A stretch of 11,685 nt of DNA from Phycisphaerales bacterium (lineage in GTDB: Bacteria; Planctomycetota; Phycisphaerae; Phycisphaerales; UBA1924): assembly GCA_020054055.1 (NCBI GenBank), contig JAGVLZ010000024.1, forward strand, positions 1 to 11,685, read 5' to 3'. Below, piece by piece: positions 1 to 7,040 of this stretch. The first letter of the stretch is position 1, and every line of letters starts with the position of its first letter. The notes under the pieces are model-generated. The model was not told where the DNA came from, did no database searches, and saw only the letters and a list, made by a program, of their open reading frames with translations. A program made the translations under genes and the position numbers.

Positions 1-1273
1 CGTTGGTGTGGATGTAGAGCCACAGGTCGTGCAGCACCGGCATCATGTTGTTGATGCTGGCGTTGAGTTGCGGGACGTAGTGGGCCGCCATGAGCGCGCA
101 CATCGACGCCGCCGCCCCGCCGAGGGCGAAGAGGTTGCGCATGGGTGTTCGCCGCGCGAAGTATTCGAGCGCCAGCACCGCGATCGTGCCGAGCCAGACG
201 CTCGTCGTCACCGCCTCGAACATGTTGGAGTTGGGCCAGCGCCCCGCGATGTACCACCGCCACCCCAGCGCCAGCGTGTGCAGCGCGAAAGCGACCGAGA
301 AGAACCCCATCCCCAGCCCGCGCGCCGCCTCCCATTTGTACGCCACCGACATCAGGAGCAGCACGACGCTCACGAAGTAGACCAGCCACACCCACGTCAT
401 GTTCTTCGCCCGGAAGTACGCCGATTGAAGCGACATCCGCATTGCTTCGGGGTACACACCGGGGGCGACCGTTGACAGCAACGACGCCAGTTGGGCGATC
501 GCCGCGCTCGACTTCCCCGCATCGCGAGCACGCCACGCGACCGCCGCCTCGTTCATCGCGGCCTCAAGCCCCGCCTGGGTCTGCTCACTCATGCCGCTGA
601 TCGTTGCGTCCGCCGGGCGCATCCTCGGCCCGGGACTCCACAGTTCGTTCAGGCTCAGCCACGGTGCATCCTCGCGGCCGCTGGGCGGCGGGATCATCCG
701 CAGGATGTCAATCAGCACCTCCGGGCGACGGAATCCGCGCGCGTTCATGATCGAATCCGCGTGCTTCGCCGTGCGGACCATGTCCATCGACCATCGCTGC
801 AACAGTTCCTCGCTTGTCGGATTGGCCAGCATCGGCTCCGAGATCATCCCCGACTCGATGAACGCGTCCGCCTCCTCCTTCTTCATCACTCCGGCGGACC
901 CGAGCGCCGAAGCCAGTTGCGCGCGCATCCCCTTGTTCTTGATGTGGATGATCGGCACCGACTCGTACCGCTCGGCCCGAAAGATCAGGTCGAGGTAGGT
1001 GAAGTCCGTCGCCTGACCGAACACACGCGTCCGTCCGCTGATGAAGCCGAGCGTCTCGGTCGCGAAGGCATCGAAGGATTTCAGCCGTCCCTCGTTCCAC
1101 ACCGCGGCACGGTCGAGAGGCGAAAGATCCACGGCACGCGCGAACTCGGCGTCCGGGCCTTCACCTCCCTCTCCGCGCGACGATGAGGCGAGCACCACGA
1201 AAAACAGCAGCCCGGAAAGCATGGCCGCGAGCACAACGCCGATCAGGAACCACTTGGAACCAGCAGGGCTCAT
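1..1273 (-). CDS. ccsA: Cytochrome c biogenesis protein CcsA (ResC-like), 3' end missing
   Basis: The reverse strand is open for 424 codons from ATG 1273 to the window edge without a stop. Residues 8-29 form a signal-anchor helix. Residues about 30-285 are a soluble, presumably periplasmic region I do not recognise. Hydrophobic helices follow at about 291-311, 319-337, 351-371 and 381-399. The stretch WRWYIAGRWPNSNMFEA (338-354) matches the RW..SGhfPlSNlyES signature of CcsA/ResC haem-handling proteins, and LWLYIHTN (417-424) matches the WLmiHvs segment carrying a haem-ligand His (H422). The WWD motif would lie beyond the edge. The family works with ResB to deliver haem to apocytochrome c outside the membrane (System II). 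The start overlaps the resB stop as ATGA and has a perfect AGGAGGT site 6 bases upstream (1280-1286), so the pair is translationally coupled. The long N-terminal region is unusual compared with classical CcsA, which begins with membrane helices. Confidence 0.88.
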   Translation of the reverse strand, partial: MSPAGSKWFLIGVVLAAMLSGLLFFVVLASSSRGEGGEGPDAEFARAVDLSPLDRAAVWNEGRLKSFDAFATETLGFISGRTRVFGQATDFTYLDLIFRAERYESVPIIHIKNKGMRAQLASALGSAGVMKKEEADAFIESGMISEPMLANPTSEELLQRWSMDMVRTAKHADSIMNARGFRRPEVLIDILRMIPPPSGREDAPWLSLNELWSPGPRMRPADATISGMSEQTQAGLEAAMNEAAVAWRARDAGKSSAAIAQLASLLSTVAPGVYPEAMRMSLQSAYFRAKNMTWVWLVYFVSVVLLLMSVAYKWEAARGLGMGFFSVAFALHTLALGWRWYIAGRWPNSNMFEAVTTSVWLGTIAVLALEYFARRTPMRNLFALGGAAASMCALMAAHYVPQLNASINNMMPVLHDLWLYIHTN

Positions 1274-3813
1274 CGCGACACCTCCTGACCATTGACCGGC
1301 GAGAGCGAGTGATCCCGGATCGGCGTCTCGTCGAGCGCAAGCGGCTTGACCCGGCGCGGGAGTCTTCCCGCTTCCAACTCGGCCAGCACGCGCGCCCGGC
1401 GACGCCGCCGGATGATCGGCTTGATGTAGAACGCGTAGATCATCCCCGCGACCGCGAGGCAGCAGCCGAAGAGTTGGACGTACACGCCTTGGCGATTGCC
1501 CACGCCCAGACCCGTAAAGTTGAGTCCTTGCGAAGCGACATCGCCCGCGAAGCGTCCCGGCCGAGGCGGGTCCCAGAAAGCCTGGAAAAACCACATCCCC
1601 TCGAACGTACCCGGATTGTTCGTGCTGACGCTCACGGGATCGGTCCACGATTGTTCATCCTGGAAGCGGATGACGCTCGTCCAATCGCGCACGCTCGACA
1701 TGCGGCCGGTGAACCCGCCGACGTTAGCCGTCAGAACGAAGTCATCGAGGCGCACCGCGTGCGGCAACGGGCGACGCTCGCGCCCCACCATCACCTCGAC
1801 CTCGCGACCGTCGGGCAGCGTGAAGAGCCTCGGCTCGAAGCGCGACAGCACCCCCGTCGGCTCGAGCGGCTCCTCGAACGTGTAGCGATGAAACGGAACC
1901 CAGCGCGACTCGCGCCAATCCGCTTTCGAGAGCTCGACTCGGACGAGCGCGTAGGCCTGAACCGAGTCCGCGTCCTTGTCGCGCTGGCGGCGCGGCACGA
2001 TCAGCGGTTTCTCGGTCTCCAACGCGTCGGGGACCAAACGGCGCACATCGAGTTTGATCCCGTAGGTGATCTCGACCGGTTCCGAAGCGGTGAGGGTGCG
2101 CTGCGTTCGATTGCCCGCGCCATCGTCAAAGAAGACATGCATCCCGATGTCTCCCGGACCCGCGACGAGCGAGATCGTGCTCAGCGTCCGCCCCGGCCGA
2201 TACAACGTCTCGATCCGCGGGTCAGGAACCTGCGGCGCGTGCGGGTCTTCCATCGCCGTCTCGTGGTTGTCGCGGTTGCGCGAAGGGTCCTCGAAGACCC
2301 AGCGTGTGAACTTCTTCCCTTCCGGATTCACAAAGTCCACGAGCAGAAGCGTCACCGATCGCCCGCTCGACAGCGGCAGACGATCCTTCGCCTCGCGGAC
2401 CAGGAACTGCCAGCCCGTCTCGCCCAGCGGCGTCATTGGACGATCGGTCGCCGCCAGGTCGGAGACGCGGAACTTGATGATCTCTTCGATCCCGGCCTCC
2501 GGGACGCGCAGTGTCAGTTCGCGCGACCCCGCATCGAGGAACTGCGGCAGCGCCTCGGCGCTCTCGATCCAATCGAACGACAGACGCCCGTCGTAGGCCG
2601 AGCGACGAGTCTCGTCGAAGGCGACCAGCGATTCGTTGAAAACCTGCCCATCCGGCGTGGTCATCGTCAACTCGGCGACGGGGTTGAACACCGGCCCGCC
2701 GGGGACGAAGCCGCGCTGCATCACCGCGTATCGCAGATAGCCGGTGATTCGCGCGTCGATCCCGTCGAGCGGGTCGGCCTCGGCATTCGGCGGCGGCACG
2801 GGGAGGTCAAGGATGCGCGGCTGGAGCGGCCGCTCACCCTCACCCATCATCATCGGCCAGACATCGGCGAGCGCCGCGATCGAATCGTTGTACCTCGGCA
2901 GCCCTTCGATCACGCGCTGCGACCATTCCAGACCCGCGCCCACTTCGCGGACGCACAGCGCCGCGCTGTCCTTCACCCAGAATGAATCCTGCATCGGCGC
3001 TTCGAGCGAGAGCACGATCGATTCATCGACGAGCGCGCGGCCCTCGAACTCGGGCAGTTTCTTCACGCGCCGTTTGCCCTGGATCACATCCTCCGTGTAC
3101 TGCGGATACCCCGCGAGCAACTGTCGCATGAACCGCCCCGGAGGTATCGGCGTCTGGACATCAACCGTCACCGCGTACGCGCGCTTGCCCTCATCACCCT
3201 CGGTGCGCAGTTCCCACGCCGGGTCGATGCTCACGATCGAGAAGACATATTCGCCCGCGTCGGTTCGCACGCTCGTCGCGTTGCCCGGCATCGCGGGGAG
3301 CGTCGCCGCGGGCGCGCCGGGCACGTCGATGACCACCTCCTGGCGCATCACCGGCGCATCTCCCTCGAACTTCGTCCCGAAATAGATGAAGGAACCGATC
3401 GACAGGATGACAATGCCGGAGTGGATCATCCACACCCCGGCGGTCAGCGCGTTGAAGCGGATCTTGCGGATCGTTGTGACGATCAATGTCAGGCAGATCA
3501 GCGCGATGAGAGCGTTGAAGAACGCTGTGTGGAACCACTCGAACTCGGTGAGTTCGAAGACGCGCCACTGACGGATCATGTCGTGCCGCCACACAGCGGG
3601 GTTCAGCGGGTTCCACTTCCCGGGGCCGATCTCTGGATAAAGAATGCCCGCCGATCCGATCGTGCAATAGATGAAGAGCACCACCATGAGCACGATGCCG
3701 AAGCGGACGCTGCTGAAGAGGTCGATCAACAGCGCGATCGGGCCGCGCCGTGGCCTCGGCCCGAAGAGCGAGTCGGACGGATCAGGTGTTTCGACTGGTT
3801 CGCGGTTCGACAT
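1270..3813 (-). CDS. resB: ResB-like cytochrome c biogenesis protein
   Basis: This 847-residue membrane protein is the probable partner of CcsA in System II cytochrome c maturation. Hydrophobic helices lie at about 35-57, 98-116, 122-146 and 776-797. Helix 3 carries a His (GVWMIHSGIVILSIG, H131) where ResB proteins have a conserved membrane His. Between helices 3 and 4 lies a soluble region of about 630 residues, expected in the periplasm; it is long compared with Bacillus ResB (about 540 residues in the whole protein). Near its end, the segment from QSWTDP through NPGTFEGMWFFQAFWDP resembles the conserved ResB region before the last helix. The C-terminal tail after helix 4 begins with a run of five Arg, expected on the cytoplasmic side. 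ATG 3813 is preceded by GGGAG (3818-3822) at 4 bases. The gene is first of a two-gene operon and diverges from glgP. The ResB family assignment is firm; the function of the large insert is unknown. Confidence 0.88.
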   Translation of the reverse strand: MSNREPVETPDPSDSLFGPRPRRGPIALLIDLFSSVRFGIVLMVVLFIYCTIGSAGILYPEIGPGKWNPLNPAVWRHDMIRQWRVFELTEFEWFHTAFFNALIALICLTLIVTTIRKIRFNALTAGVWMIHSGIVILSIGSFIYFGTKFEGDAPVMRQEVVIDVPGAPAATLPAMPGNATSVRTDAGEYVFSIVSIDPAWELRTEGDEGKRAYAVTVDVQTPIPPGRFMRQLLAGYPQYTEDVIQGKRRVKKLPEFEGRALVDESIVLSLEAPMQDSFWVKDSAALCVREVGAGLEWSQRVIEGLPRYNDSIAALADVWPMMMGEGERPLQPRILDLPVPPPNAEADPLDGIDARITGYLRYAVMQRGFVPGGPVFNPVAELTMTTPDGQVFNESLVAFDETRRSAYDGRLSFDWIESAEALPQFLDAGSRELTLRVPEAGIEEIIKFRVSDLAATDRPMTPLGETGWQFLVREAKDRLPLSSGRSVTLLLVDFVNPEGKKFTRWVFEDPSRNRDNHETAMEDPHAPQVPDPRIETLYRPGRTLSTISLVAGPGDIGMHVFFDDGAGNRTQRTLTASEPVEITYGIKLDVRRLVPDALETEKPLIVPRRQRDKDADSVQAYALVRVELSKADWRESRWVPFHRYTFEEPLEPTGVLSRFEPRLFTLPDGREVEVMVGRERRPLPHAVRLDDFVLTANVGGFTGRMSSVRDWTSVIRFQDEQSWTDPVSVSTNNPGTFEGMWFFQAFWDPPRPGRFAGDVASQGLNFTGLGVGNRQGVYVQLFGCCLAVAGMIYAFYIKPIIRRRRRARVLAELEAGRLPRRVKPLALDETPIRDHSLSPVNGQEVSR

Positions 3814-3846
3814 TGTGCTCCCGATGCGGTGCGGATGAACCGCCGC

Positions 3847-3852
3847 AGTCTA
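3847..3852 (-). promoter_or_regulatory. Putative -10 element for resB-ccsA
   Basis: TAGACT on the minus strand ends 33 bases upstream of the resB ATG. It fits the TANNCT hexamers seen ahead of three other genes here. No TTGACA-like -35 sequence is visible at the usual spacing; that position falls in the dyad at 3853-3874. Confidence 0.35.
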
Positions 3853-3874
3853 GGCGGAACGCGAGGATTCCGCC
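3853..3874. promoter_or_regulatory. Inverted repeat between divergent promoters, candidate operator
   Basis: GGCGGAA (3853-3859) and TTCCGCC (3868-3874) are perfect inverted 7-mers with an 8-base spacer. The dyad starts directly next to the minus-strand TAGACT and ends 2 bases before the plus-strand TATACT, so it covers the -35 region of both putative promoters. A dimeric regulator bound here could control both genes. As an RNA hairpin it would have an 8-base loop and no U-run, so it is unlikely to be a terminator. Its operator role is inferred from position and symmetry. Confidence 0.4.
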
Positions 3875-3875
3875 G

Positions 3876-3882
3876 GTATACT
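3876..3882 (+). promoter_or_regulatory. Putative extended -10 for glgP
   Basis: GTATACT contains the hexamer TATACT (3877-3882), close to the sigma-70 consensus TATAAT, ending 40 bases upstream of ATG 3923. The -35 position lies inside the dyad at 3853-3874 and does not resemble TTGACA. Confidence 0.45.
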
Positions 3883-3922
3883 CGGCCGCCGATCGCACCC
3901 CCTTTTTCAGTTGGGAGCTCCC

Positions 3923-6073
3923 ATGCCCCGTCCGCGCAAGACGAGCGCCGCGAAGCCCTCACCCTCACGCGCTCCTTCCGAGTCGTGGCCCGACACGCGC
4001 GCACGCCTCGATCACCTGGCGCGAAACCTCTGGTGGACGTGGAATCCGCCCGCGCGACGGCTCCTCGAATCGATGGACCCGCGTCTGTGGCACGCCGCGA
4101 GCCACAATCCCATCGCGACGTTGAACCTCCTGTCTGAGACCCGCGCGGAGACGCTCGCCGCGGACCCGGATTTCATCGCGAACCTCGACGCGGCGGAGAA
4201 CGAACTCGACCGCTACCTCAATGCGCGCACCTGGTTCGAGCGCACGGCCAAGGGTCAGCAGAAAAAGATGCTCGCCGCGTACTTCTGCATGGAGTACGGC
4301 CTGCATGAGTGCCTCTCCCTCTACGCCGGCGGCCTCGGCATCCTCGCGGGCGATCATGTGAAATCAGCGAGTGACCTCGGCGTGCCGATCGTCTGCGTCG
4401 GGGTCCTCTGGAAGCACGGCTATTACCGCCAGGAACTCACCCGCAAGGGTGAAACGCGCGTGGTCTATCCGAGCACCGACTTCGAGCAACTGCCCATCGA
4501 CGACACAGGCAAGGTCATCGAAATACCCATCGGCCCGCGCAAGGTGCTCGCGAAGGTCTGGTGCCTGACCGTCGGCCGCGTCCCCATCTACCTGCTTGAT
4601 ACCGATGTGAACGCGAACTCCGACGCCGACCGAGCGCTGACGCACTACCTCTATCGCGGCGGGGACGCCGAGTACCGCATCAGGCAGGAACTCCTGCTGG
4701 GCATCGGCGGGCTGCACGCGCTCGACGCGCTCGGCATCCAGCCCACCGCCTTCCATCTGAACGAGGGGCACGCGGCGTTCGCTCCGCTCGAACGAGTGCG
4801 AAGGCTCGTCGCGTCGGGCGAGGGATTCGACGATGCGGTCGCGCAGGTCCGCGAGCACTCCGTCTTCACGACGCACACCCCGGTTCCCGAGGGCAACGAC
4901 CGCTTCGAGCCATCGCTCCTCATGAAGTACCTCGGCCACATGCCGGATGAACTGGGGCTGAGCGGGTCGGACTTCCTCGCCCTCGGTCGCGAAGACCCGG
5001 ACGACCAGAACGAGCCATTCTGCATGACCGTCCTCGCGCTCCTTCTCAGCGAGCGATGCAACGGCGTCGCGGCCCTCCACGGCGATACCTCGCGCAGAAT
5101 GTGGATGAAGACCTTCGACGCAACACAGCCCGAGCAGGTTCCCATCGGCCACGTCACGAACGGCGTGCATCCCGAGTCCTGGATCGCGGACGAAGCCCGT
5201 CCCTTCTACGACAAATACCTGAAGCCCAAGTGGATCGGCGCCGGGCCGGAGAACGATTGGTGGAAAGGAGTTTCGCGCGTCCCCGCCGGAGAACTCTGGA
5301 ACCTTCGGCAACTGCTCCGCCGCCGAATGATCGCGTGGCTGCGTCAGCGAGTTCGTGAAGAGATCCTTACCTCCCACACCCCCGGCCAGAGCGCCGACCT
5401 GCTCGTGGATCTGTGCGAGACGTTCGATGAGGACGCGCTGACCATCGGATTCGCGCGGCGATTCGCGACCTACAAGCGCGCCCCGCTGATCTTCAAGGAT
5501 ACGAAGCGCCTCGCAAAGATCATGGGCCACGCCGATCGGCCCGTGCAGTTCCTCTTCGCGGGCAAGGCGCACCCGCAGGACACCGCGGGGCAGGAGTTCG
5601 TCCGACAGATCCACGAGTACTCACGCAAGGAGCCCTTCCGCGGCCGCGTCTACCTCATCCAGAACTACGACACCAACATCGGCCGGATGCTCACCAGCGG
5701 CTGCGATGTCTGGCTCAACAACCCCATCCGCCCCATGGAAGCCAGCGGCACCAGCGGCATGAAACCGCCCCTCAACCTCGGCATCAACTGCTCGATCCTC
5801 GACGGCTGGTGGCCCGAGGGATACAACAAGAAGAACGGCTGGGCCATCGGCGGCAAGCAGTTCAAGAGCCGCAAGGATCAAGACGCCTACGACGCCGAGG
5901 CGATCTACACCACGCTCGAAAAGCAGGTCGTCCCGATGTTCTACAAGCGCGGCAAGGATGGAATCCCGCGCGAGTGGTGCCGGATGATGGCCGAGAGCAT
6001 GAAGAGCGTCTGCGCGAAGTTCAGTTCGCACCGGATGGTGGCGGAGTATGTCCGGGATTACTACTTGCGGTGA
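3923..6073 (+). CDS. glgP: Alpha-glucan (glycogen/starch) phosphorylase, GT35
   Basis: This is a 716-residue cytoplasmic enzyme that splits alpha-1,4-glucan with phosphate to release glucose-1-phosphate, using pyridoxal phosphate. After a basic, Ser-rich leader (1-25), the DUF3417-like N-terminus LARNLWWTWNPPARRL (32-47) and HNPIATLNLL (61-70) places it in the short 'alpha-glucan family phosphorylase' branch. Further landmarks are FCMEYGLHE (121-129), YAGGLGILAGDH (134-145), HLNEGHAAF (278-286), HTPVPEGNDRF (318-328), NGVHPESW (413-420), RRFATYKR (512-519) and FAGKAHPQD (545-553). MEASGTSGMK (605-614) carries the PLP lysine, K614, followed by LDGWWPEGY. The full catalytic set appears intact. 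ATG 3923 is chosen over the in-frame TTG 3911 because GGGAG at 3913-3917 lies 5 bases before the ATG and would be inside the longer form. No other glycogen gene is in the window. Confidence 0.95.
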   Translation: MPRPRKTSAAKPSPSRAPSESWPDTRARLDHLARNLWWTWNPPARRLLESMDPRLWHAASHNPIATLNLLSETRAETLAADPDFIANLDAAENELDRYLNARTWFERTAKGQQKKMLAAYFCMEYGLHECLSLYAGGLGILAGDHVKSASDLGVPIVCVGVLWKHGYYRQELTRKGETRVVYPSTDFEQLPIDDTGKVIEIPIGPRKVLAKVWCLTVGRVPIYLLDTDVNANSDADRALTHYLYRGGDAEYRIRQELLLGIGGLHALDALGIQPTAFHLNEGHAAFAPLERVRRLVASGEGFDDAVAQVREHSVFTTHTPVPEGNDRFEPSLLMKYLGHMPDELGLSGSDFLALGREDPDDQNEPFCMTVLALLLSERCNGVAALHGDTSRRMWMKTFDATQPEQVPIGHVTNGVHPESWIADEARPFYDKYLKPKWIGAGPENDWWKGVSRVPAGELWNLRQLLRRRMIAWLRQRVREEILTSHTPGQSADLLVDLCETFDEDALTIGFARRFATYKRAPLIFKDTKRLAKIMGHADRPVQFLFAGKAHPQDTAGQEFVRQIHEYSRKEPFRGRVYLIQNYDTNIGRMLTSGCDVWLNNPIRPMEASGTSGMKPPLNLGINCSILDGWWPEGYNKKNGWAIGGKQFKSRKDQDAYDAEAIYTTLEKQVVPMFYKRGKDGIPREWCRMMAESMKSVCAKFSSHRMVAEYVRDYYLR

Positions 6074-6109
6074 GCGGGGCGGATGCGGGGGGAAGGCAAT
6101 GGAGTAGTT

Positions 6110-6298
6110 ATGGCACGCGCGAAAATAGCCTGCCCGAAGCCCGAAGAGACCCCGGTGGACGACGTCCGTCGGGTGCGCGAGAGGCTCAGCGAGGCCGCTG
6201 GCAACGATGTGAACCGTCTTGCTGATCGCTCGCGGAAGGTGGCGGAGAGTCTGCGAGCGAAACTCGGGCTCAAGCCTGAAAGCCAGTGGCATCCTTGA
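6110..6298 (+). CDS. Small hypothetical protein, 62 residues
   Basis: The frame encodes a short, charged, soluble protein with no membrane segment. Residues 16-51 look like two amphipathic helices (VDDVRRVRERLSEAAG and NRLADRSRKVAESLRAKLGL). ATG 6110 has GGAG at 6101-6104, 5 bases upstream; an alternative ATG at 6083 would add nine residues but has a poorer site. The gene begins 36 bases after the glgP stop with no terminator between, so it is probably co-transcribed. I do not recognise the family. The good ribosome site and helical composition argue for a real gene, but the short length leaves doubt. Confidence 0.6.
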   Translation: MARAKIACPKPEETPVDDVRRVRERLSEAAGNDVNRLADRSRKVAESLRAKLGLKPESQWHP

Positions 6299-6360
6299 GT
6301 TGAGTTTGGCTGTTCGGTCCCGGTTTTCCAAGGCGTCAAAGGTGTGCGTGGCGCGGCGGA

Positions 6361-6506
6361 AGGCATGGTACAGAGCCACAGATGGCCCAGATGGGCTGAG
6401 ATAGAAACATTGATTGAACTGTTTTCTTATCTGAGCCCATTCGGATCATCTGTGGCGATGTCTTTCTGCACTCCGCGTTCTCCGTGGCTCCGCGGTGAAT
6501 GCCTTT
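6361..6506. repeat. Palindromic intergenic element A
   Basis: This is about 146 bases bounded by AAGGCAT (from 6360) on the left and ATGCCTTT (6499-6506) on the right. The right arm (about 6466-6506), read on the minus strand, is AAAGGCATTCACCGCGGAG followed by CCACGGAG and AACGCGGAG units. The left arm (6360-6385) is a diverged partner containing AGAGCCACAGATG. The interior is a second, strong inverted repeat (6375-6456). The element ends on the stop codon of the minus-strand gene at 6508. Elements B and C share its ends. Confidence 0.7.
6375..6456. repeat. Imperfect long hairpin of the CCACAGATG type inside element A
   Basis: GCCACAGATG (6375-6384) pairs with CATCTGTGGC (6447-6456), and AATGGGCTCAGAT on the minus strand (right arm) pairs with GATGGGCTGAGAT (left arm). 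Arms of about 35 bases are separated by about 11 bases, and roughly four-fifths of positions match. It lies between convergent genes and could end or protect both transcripts, though neither side has a clear U-run. Confidence 0.65.
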
Positions 6507-6820
6507 CAAATTGCGTCGAAGGTTGCGAAGGCGTCGCGCGACTCCGGGAGCGCGTCGAGTTTCACGAACTCGCAGCACGCCCAGAAGCGGTTCCAGAGTT
6601 CCAGCACCTCCGGCGTCTTGTGTGCCCGGTCGATCGCCTCTTGACTCGTCCACTCGGAGATCGTGATGACCACCCCCTCCTTCGAGCGGCAGCGGACCTC
6701 AGCACGATCCGTCGCCAAACCGAAACGGCGCAGCAGCGGCAGGCGATCGTCGATGACTCTCAGCATCTCGGCGTCCTTGCCGGGCTTGGCTCTGAACGCG
6801 GCGATTGAGATTTGACCCAT
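6506..6820 (-). CDS. Antibiotic biosynthesis monooxygenase (ABM) domain-like protein
   Basis: This 104-residue protein looks like a single dimeric alpha-beta barrel domain. The first strand is GQISIAAFRAKPGK (2-15), followed by helix DAEMLRVIDDRLPLLRRFGL (16-35). The strands at 40-45 and 50-57 (VVITISEW) lead into SQEAIDRAHKTPEVLELWNRF (59-79), the typical EW.S.EA...AH..p.v...W pattern of ABM and quinol-monooxygenase-like proteins. These proteins are cofactor-free and often act on quinols or reactive small molecules; the substrate here cannot be told. ATG 6820 has GAGGAG 8 bases upstream. The gene sits tightly between palindromic elements A and B: its stop touches A, and B begins 21 bases upstream of its start. 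Alternatively it could be a non-catalytic stress protein of the same fold. Confidence 0.75.
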   Translation of the reverse strand: MGQISIAAFRAKPGKDAEMLRVIDDRLPLLRRFGLATDRAEVRCRSKEGVVITISEWTSQEAIDRAHKTPEVLELWNRFWACCEFVKLDALPESRDAFATFDAI

Positions 6821-6841
6821 GTCTGATTCTCCTCAAGAAAA

Positions 6842-6998
6842 GGCATTTCACAGCGGAGTCGCGGAGGGCGCGGAGAAGAGCCTTATTGTGCGGCCGAAGG
6901 CGCATCGAAGCAACTGGGCTTGGTGGTCGCGTCCGAAGTCCGCACATCCGATCCAACATGTCTCCCTCTGAGTTCTCTGCGTCTCTGCGGTGAATGCC
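6842..6998. repeat. Palindromic intergenic element B
   Basis: The left arm (6842-6881) reads GGCATTTCACAGCGGAG and continues with CGCGGAG units. The right arm (6960-6998), on the minus strand, reads GGCATTCACCGCAGAGACG and continues with CAGAG units. The arms are imperfect inverted copies of each other around 78 unrelated bases. A nested stem GTGCGG (6888-6893) with CCGCAC (6940-6945) lies within. Unlike A and C, it sits in a divergent gap, so the promoter of the ABM gene must lie inside or at its edge. Confidence 0.7.
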
Positions 6999-7000
6999 CT

Positions 7001-7019
7001 ACGCGAATGCCAGTAAACT
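7001..7019 (+). promoter_or_regulatory. Putative promoter of the nitrilase-family gene
   Basis: ACGCG (7001-7005), seven bases, then GTAAACT (7013-7019) resembles the arrangement ahead of the gene at 9519. The hexamer TAAACT ends 21 bases before ATG 7041. No good -35 sequence is visible; its position falls in the right end of element B. Confidence 0.35.
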
Positions 7020-7040
7020 GAAGAAAACGGAGACACCATC

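Noticed and set aside
1183..2985. 600-codon plus-strand open frame opposite resB
   Set aside because: It is rich in Arg, His and Asp with no domain, and mirrors the codon pattern of the real ResB protein on the other strand; a typical shadow in GC-rich DNA.
3853..3874. The GGCGGAA/TTCCGCC dyad as a terminator
   Set aside because: It lies between divergent starts, so no transcript ends there, and no T-run follows.
3911..3922. TTG 3911 as the start of glgP
   Set aside because: The Shine-Dalgarno site for ATG 3923 lies within these codons, and no ribosome site precedes the TTG.
4364..5614. 416-codon minus-strand open frame opposite glgP
   Set aside because: The opposite frame is an unmistakable phosphorylase with all motifs; this one has no recognisable feature or ribosome site.
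6842..6998. CRISPR-like array in the GAG-rich repeats
   Set aside because: The units are 8-9 bases, imperfect and arranged as one inverted pair, with no regular spacers and no cas genes.
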